In this document: piece by piece, positions 62,064 through 64,000 of the stretch
Position numbering within the stretch: the stretch's first letter is position 1
Layout of the letters: every line of letters begins with the position of its first letter
Source of the DNA: Acidocella sp.
GTDB taxonomy: Bacteria; Pseudomonadota; Alphaproteobacteria; Acetobacterales; Acetobacteraceae
Length of the DNA stretch: 64,000 nt
Assembly (NCBI GenBank): GCA_031291755.1
Contig: JARLIK010000035.1
Location: 18,973 to 82,972, forward strand
Direction of reading: 5' to 3'
Position numbers and translations under genes: made by a program
The notes under the pieces: generated by a model
What the model was told of the DNA's origin: nothing
The model's database searches: none
The model's input: the letters and a program-made list of their open reading frames with translations, nothing else

Positions 62064-62717
62064 ATGAACATTCTGATTCTCGACGGTCATCCTGATTCGG
62101 GACGGCTGCTCAGCGGGCTGTTGGACCATTATGGGCAAGCGCTCCCAGCCGATGCCATCATCGAGCGGATCAATATCCGCGATCTCTCCTTCGCCAGCAA
62201 TTTGCTGCATGGCTATACGCATGAGCAGCCTTGGGAGCCAGATTTACAAAATCTGGCCGCCGCTGTGAACCGATGCGACCATCTCGCGGTTGGGTTCCCG
62301 CTCTGGTGGGGCGCTGAGCCAGCCTTGTTGAAGGGGCTGCTTGACCGCCTCCTGGTGCCGGGTTTTGCCTTCCGTTATCACCGCCAGGGCATGTTTTGGG
62401 ACCGGCTGCTAGCTGGGCGGTCGGCCGATGTTTTCGTGACCATGGACACGCCACCCTGGTATTTACGATTAATTTACGCAGACCCGGTTGGTCATCGCTG
62501 GCGCCGCCAGGTTTTAGGGTTTTGCGGCTTTGCCCCGATCCGCATTCACCGCTTCGGCGTCACACGGCGGGGCGGGGCAGCCAAACGCATCGGCGGGTGG
62601 CACCAGCAACTGACGCGGGCTGCACAATCCGCCGCTGGCCTGAAGCGTGCGCCCAAGAATGATGCCCTTGCCAGCCAAGTGGATTTCGCCAAGGCAGCCG
62701 CCGAACGGCAGTCATAA
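62064..62717 (+). CDS. NAD(P)H-dependent oxidoreductase, flavodoxin-like fold
   Basis: A 217-aa Flavodoxin_2 (NQO1/KefF-like) protein. NILILDGHPDSGRLLSGLLD is the FMN phosphate site, HLAVGFPLWWGAEPALLKGL the family signature, and GFAFRYHRQGMFWDRLLAGR the flavin-contact region. The C-terminal RVTRRGG-like segment is unusually basic. It may reduce quinones or electrophiles. No kefB/kefC is adjacent. It faces the convergent GST gene 5 bases away. Confidence 0.88.
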   Translation: MNILILDGHPDSGRLLSGLLDHYGQALPADAIIERINIRDLSFASNLLHGYTHEQPWEPDLQNLAAAVNRCDHLAVGFPLWWGAEPALLKGLLDRLLVPGFAFRYHRQGMFWDRLLAGRSADVFVTMDTPPWYLRLIYADPVGHRWRRQVLGFCGFAPIRIHRFGVTRRGGAAKRIGGWHQQLTRAAQSAAGLKRAPKNDALASQVDFAKAAAERQS

Positions 62718-62722
62718 TAGGT

Positions 62723-63400
62723 TCAGCCCGTGGGTGCCCCCGCTTGCCGGTGCGGGGCTGCCATCGCGAACGCCTCATGCCCCTGGCAGGCGGCGAAAAT
62801 CCGGTCGATGATCGGTGTATTCGGCACCTCAACCTTAAAAATAGGCATCACCACTTTGATGCTGGCGAGGCAGATATCAGCCATCGTGATGCTATCGCCA
62901 TGGCAGAATACCCCAGTCTCGGCTTCGGTGGCCAGCCGCTGCTCGAACGCCTGCAGGCCGGTGCCAAACCAGTTGGTTCGCCAGGCGTGAATCTGCTCAG
63001 GCGTAAACTTCGCAACATTGGTGAGGTACTTAATCACCCGCGGTGTGATCAGCGGGTGGGTGTCGGCCACCAGCATCGACGCTAGTGACCGCACCCGGGC
63101 GCGCTCATGCAAATCCTTCGGCAGCAGCGGCGGGGCAGGGTAGAGTTCATCGAGAAACTCCAGTATCGCCAATGACTGCGTGATCGGTGGCGTCGGCTTC
63201 TTCGCTTCACGGTCGATCACCGCCGGAATTGCCCCCAGCGGGTTGATTTCCAAAAACGCCTCGCTGCGGTTTTCGCCGGTCTCCATATTCACGAATCGTT
63301 CATCCGCCTTCACCCCTTTCAGGTTAAAAGCGACGCGCGCCCGGTAGGTGGCGGAGGTCCGCCAGAACGCGAACATCTCAAAGCGGGCTTGTTTGGTCAT
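62723..63400 (-). CDS. Glutathione S-transferase, zeta/maleylacetoacetate-isomerase type
   Basis: A 225-aa GST. The N-terminal thioredoxin-like domain has FAFWRTSATYRARVAFNLKG in the position of the zeta-class SSCSxRVR motif. INPLGAIPAVID and ITQSLAILEFLDELYP bind glutathione. The helical C-terminal half has CHGDSITMADICLASIKVV. It may isomerise maleylacetoacetate or conjugate other electrophiles, but no tyrosine-degradation genes are adjacent, so maiA is not assigned. Confidence 0.87.
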   Translation of the reverse strand: MTKQARFEMFAFWRTSATYRARVAFNLKGVKADERFVNMETGENRSEAFLEINPLGAIPAVIDREAKKPTPPITQSLAILEFLDELYPAPPLLPKDLHERARVRSLASMLVADTHPLITPRVIKYLTNVAKFTPEQIHAWRTNWFGTGLQAFEQRLATEAETGVFCHGDSITMADICLASIKVVMPIFKVEVPNTPIIDRIFAACQGHEAFAMAAPHRQAGAPTG

Positions 63401-63451
63401 GGCGCAATTCTCCTGTTGATTTTAACCAAAGCTGGTGGATTTGGTGGCGCG

Positions 63452-63483
63452 ATACAAGAGGCTTGTATAGGGTGACCCCCTAT
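63452..63483 (+). promoter_or_regulatory. Overlapping operators in the dmeR promoter
   Basis: Two dyads touch here: ATACAAG-AGG-CTTGTAT at 63452-63468 and ATAGGG-TGACC-CCCTAT at 63467-63483. The second, with a G/C tract between A/T ends, resembles the operator style of RcnR/CsoR-type repressors and lies between the -35 and -10 boxes. The first overlaps the -35. Confidence 0.65.
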
Positions 63484-63491
63484 GCTATAAA
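63463..63491 (+). promoter_or_regulatory. Sigma-70 promoter of the metal-efflux operon
   Basis: TTGTAT (63463-63468) and TATAAA (63486-63491) are separated by exactly 17 bases. Transcription would start near 63498, essentially at the ATG at 63497, so a leaderless message is possible. Confidence 0.6.
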
Positions 63492-63496
63492 AGGCC

Positions 63497-63775
63497 ATGG
63501 GTCATACCGTTCATGAAAAACAAAAGCTGCTCGCGCGGGTCAAGCGCATCAAAGGCCAGGTTGAAGCCATTGAGCGCGCGCTGGAGGGCGAAGCAGGGTG
63601 CGAGCAGGTGCTGCACCTCATCGCCGGCGCCCGCGGCGCCATGACCGGCCTGATGGGCGAGATTATTGAGGACCATGTGCGCAACCATCTGGTCGATCCA
63701 GAAAAGCACCCCACCGCTTTGAACCAGGACGCCACCGAGCAACTGCTCGAAGTGGTGCGCACCTATCTGAAATGA
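63497..63775 (+). CDS. dmeR: RcnR/CsoR-family metal-responsive repressor (DmeR-like)
   Basis: A 92-aa all-helical DUF156 repressor. H3, C35, H60 and H64 are all present in the same numbering as the Ni/Co ligands of E. coli RcnR, so Ni(II)/Co(II) sensing is likely. The opening MGHTVHEKQKLLARVKRIKG is RcnR-like. Metal binding should release it from the operator just upstream and allow export. It is followed 7 bases later by a cation-efflux gene, as in the dmeRF operons of rhizobia. FrmR-type formaldehyde sensing is less likely because no formaldehyde dehydrogenase gene is adjacent and H3 is present. Confidence 0.88.
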   Translation: MGHTVHEKQKLLARVKRIKGQVEAIERALEGEAGCEQVLHLIAGARGAMTGLMGEIIEDHVRNHLVDPEKHPTALNQDATEQLLEVVRTYLK

Positions 63776-63782
63776 GCCGCCA

Positions 63783-64000
63783 ATGAGCCAGCATACCCAT
63801 GTTTTCCTCGGCGAAGGCCACGACGAGAACGCCAGCCGCACCTGGACCGTGATCTGGCTGTGCGGCGCCATGATGGTGCTGGAAATCGTAGGCGGCATCT
63901 GGTTCGGCTCAATCGCGCTGGTGGCCGACGGCATGCATATGAGCACCCATGCCGGGGCGCTATTACTCGCCGCTTTGGCGTACAAGTTCGCCCGCAAACA
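63783..64000 (+). CDS. dmeF: Cation diffusion facilitator, DmeF-like, 5' end only
   Basis: Only the first 72 codons are in the window. The N-terminus is MSQHTHVFLGEGHDENASRT, His-containing, followed by TM1 (VIWLCGAMMVLEIVGGIWFG) and the TM2 metal site SIALVADGMHMSTHAGAL, which in CDF pumps carries the paired His/Asp ligands (here D and H). This matches DmeF, the Co/Ni exporter paired with DmeR. The rest continues to the right. Confidence 0.85.
   Translation, partial: MSQHTHVFLGEGHDENASRTWTVIWLCGAMMVLEIVGGIWFGSIALVADGMHMSTHAGALLLAALAYKFARK

Overview
This is a gene-dense stretch of an alphaproteobacterial chromosome, most likely Rhodospirillales/Acetobacteraceae-like. The placement is an inference from gene content and order: skp-lpxD-fabZ-lpxA-lpxI, yqeY-dnaG-rpoD, glyA-nrdR-ribD-ribE-ribBX-ribH-nusB-thiL and pyrB-pyrX-plsY-dprA-topA, together with frequent GTG/TTG starts. 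GC content looks moderately high. Almost all of the window is housekeeping. I see no rRNA, tRNA, CRISPR array, prophage or transposase gene.

Layout. 0-3.5 kb: lipid A and fatty-acid genes (3' end of a Skp/OmpH chaperone gene, lpxD, fabZ, lpxA, lpxI), then gloA. 4-5.3 kb: a lone CpaE/TadZ-type ATPase. 5.3-13 kb, minus strand: ilvA, greA, carB, an unrelated AAA ATPase sitting between the two carbamoyl-phosphate synthase genes, and carA with an in-frame helix-turn-helix extension. 13-18.7 kb, plus strand: yqeY, dnaG, rpoD, a GNAT acetyltransferase, an RluA-type pseudouridine synthase and a DUF3553 protein. 18.7-21 kb: an MFS transporter and moaA. 21-27.5 kb: a TetR regulator divergent from a complete RND efflux operon, with a 20-bp palindrome between them. 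27.5-32.7 kb: radC, a methyltransferase, a ComF-type protein, grx, a DUF1178 protein, and a VWA/MoxR pair. 32.7-32.9 kb: a compound element of at least five hairpins. 33-36 kb: sodB, an NDUFAF6-like phytoene-synthase-fold protein, hemB and a secreted alpha/beta hydrolase.

36.1-43.1 kb: a plus-strand run of rpiB, glyA, nrdR, the riboflavin genes, nusB and thiL. The bifunctional-looking RibB protein has lost the zinc cysteines of GTP cyclohydrolase II. 43.1-48.2 kb: two divergent arms (SDR, quinone-oxidoreductase-like and ACAD10/11-type acyl-CoA dehydrogenase on one side; SDR and APH-type kinase on the other) that together look like a hydroxyacyl-CoA or levulinate-type catabolic module. They are followed by a DUF2252 protein with a kinase-like catalytic loop. 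49.8-61.5 kb, minus strand: rpmG, an S41 protease, rnr, MAPEG and MOSC genes, topA, dprA, plsY, a dihydroorotase homologue without its metal-binding HxH, and pyrB. 61.6-64 kb: an OmpA-like lipoprotein, a flavodoxin-fold oxidoreductase, a zeta-type GST, and an RcnR/DmeR-type metal repressor followed by the start of a DmeF-type cation efflux gene.

No clear new defence or mobile system is present. The observations most worth following up are the carA-HTH fusion with an internal start, the ATPase gene separating carA from carB under its own AT-rich dyad, the ACAD/kinase module with its DUF2252 neighbour, the multi-hairpin element at 32.7 kb, and the promoter/operator layout of the metal-efflux operon at the right edge.
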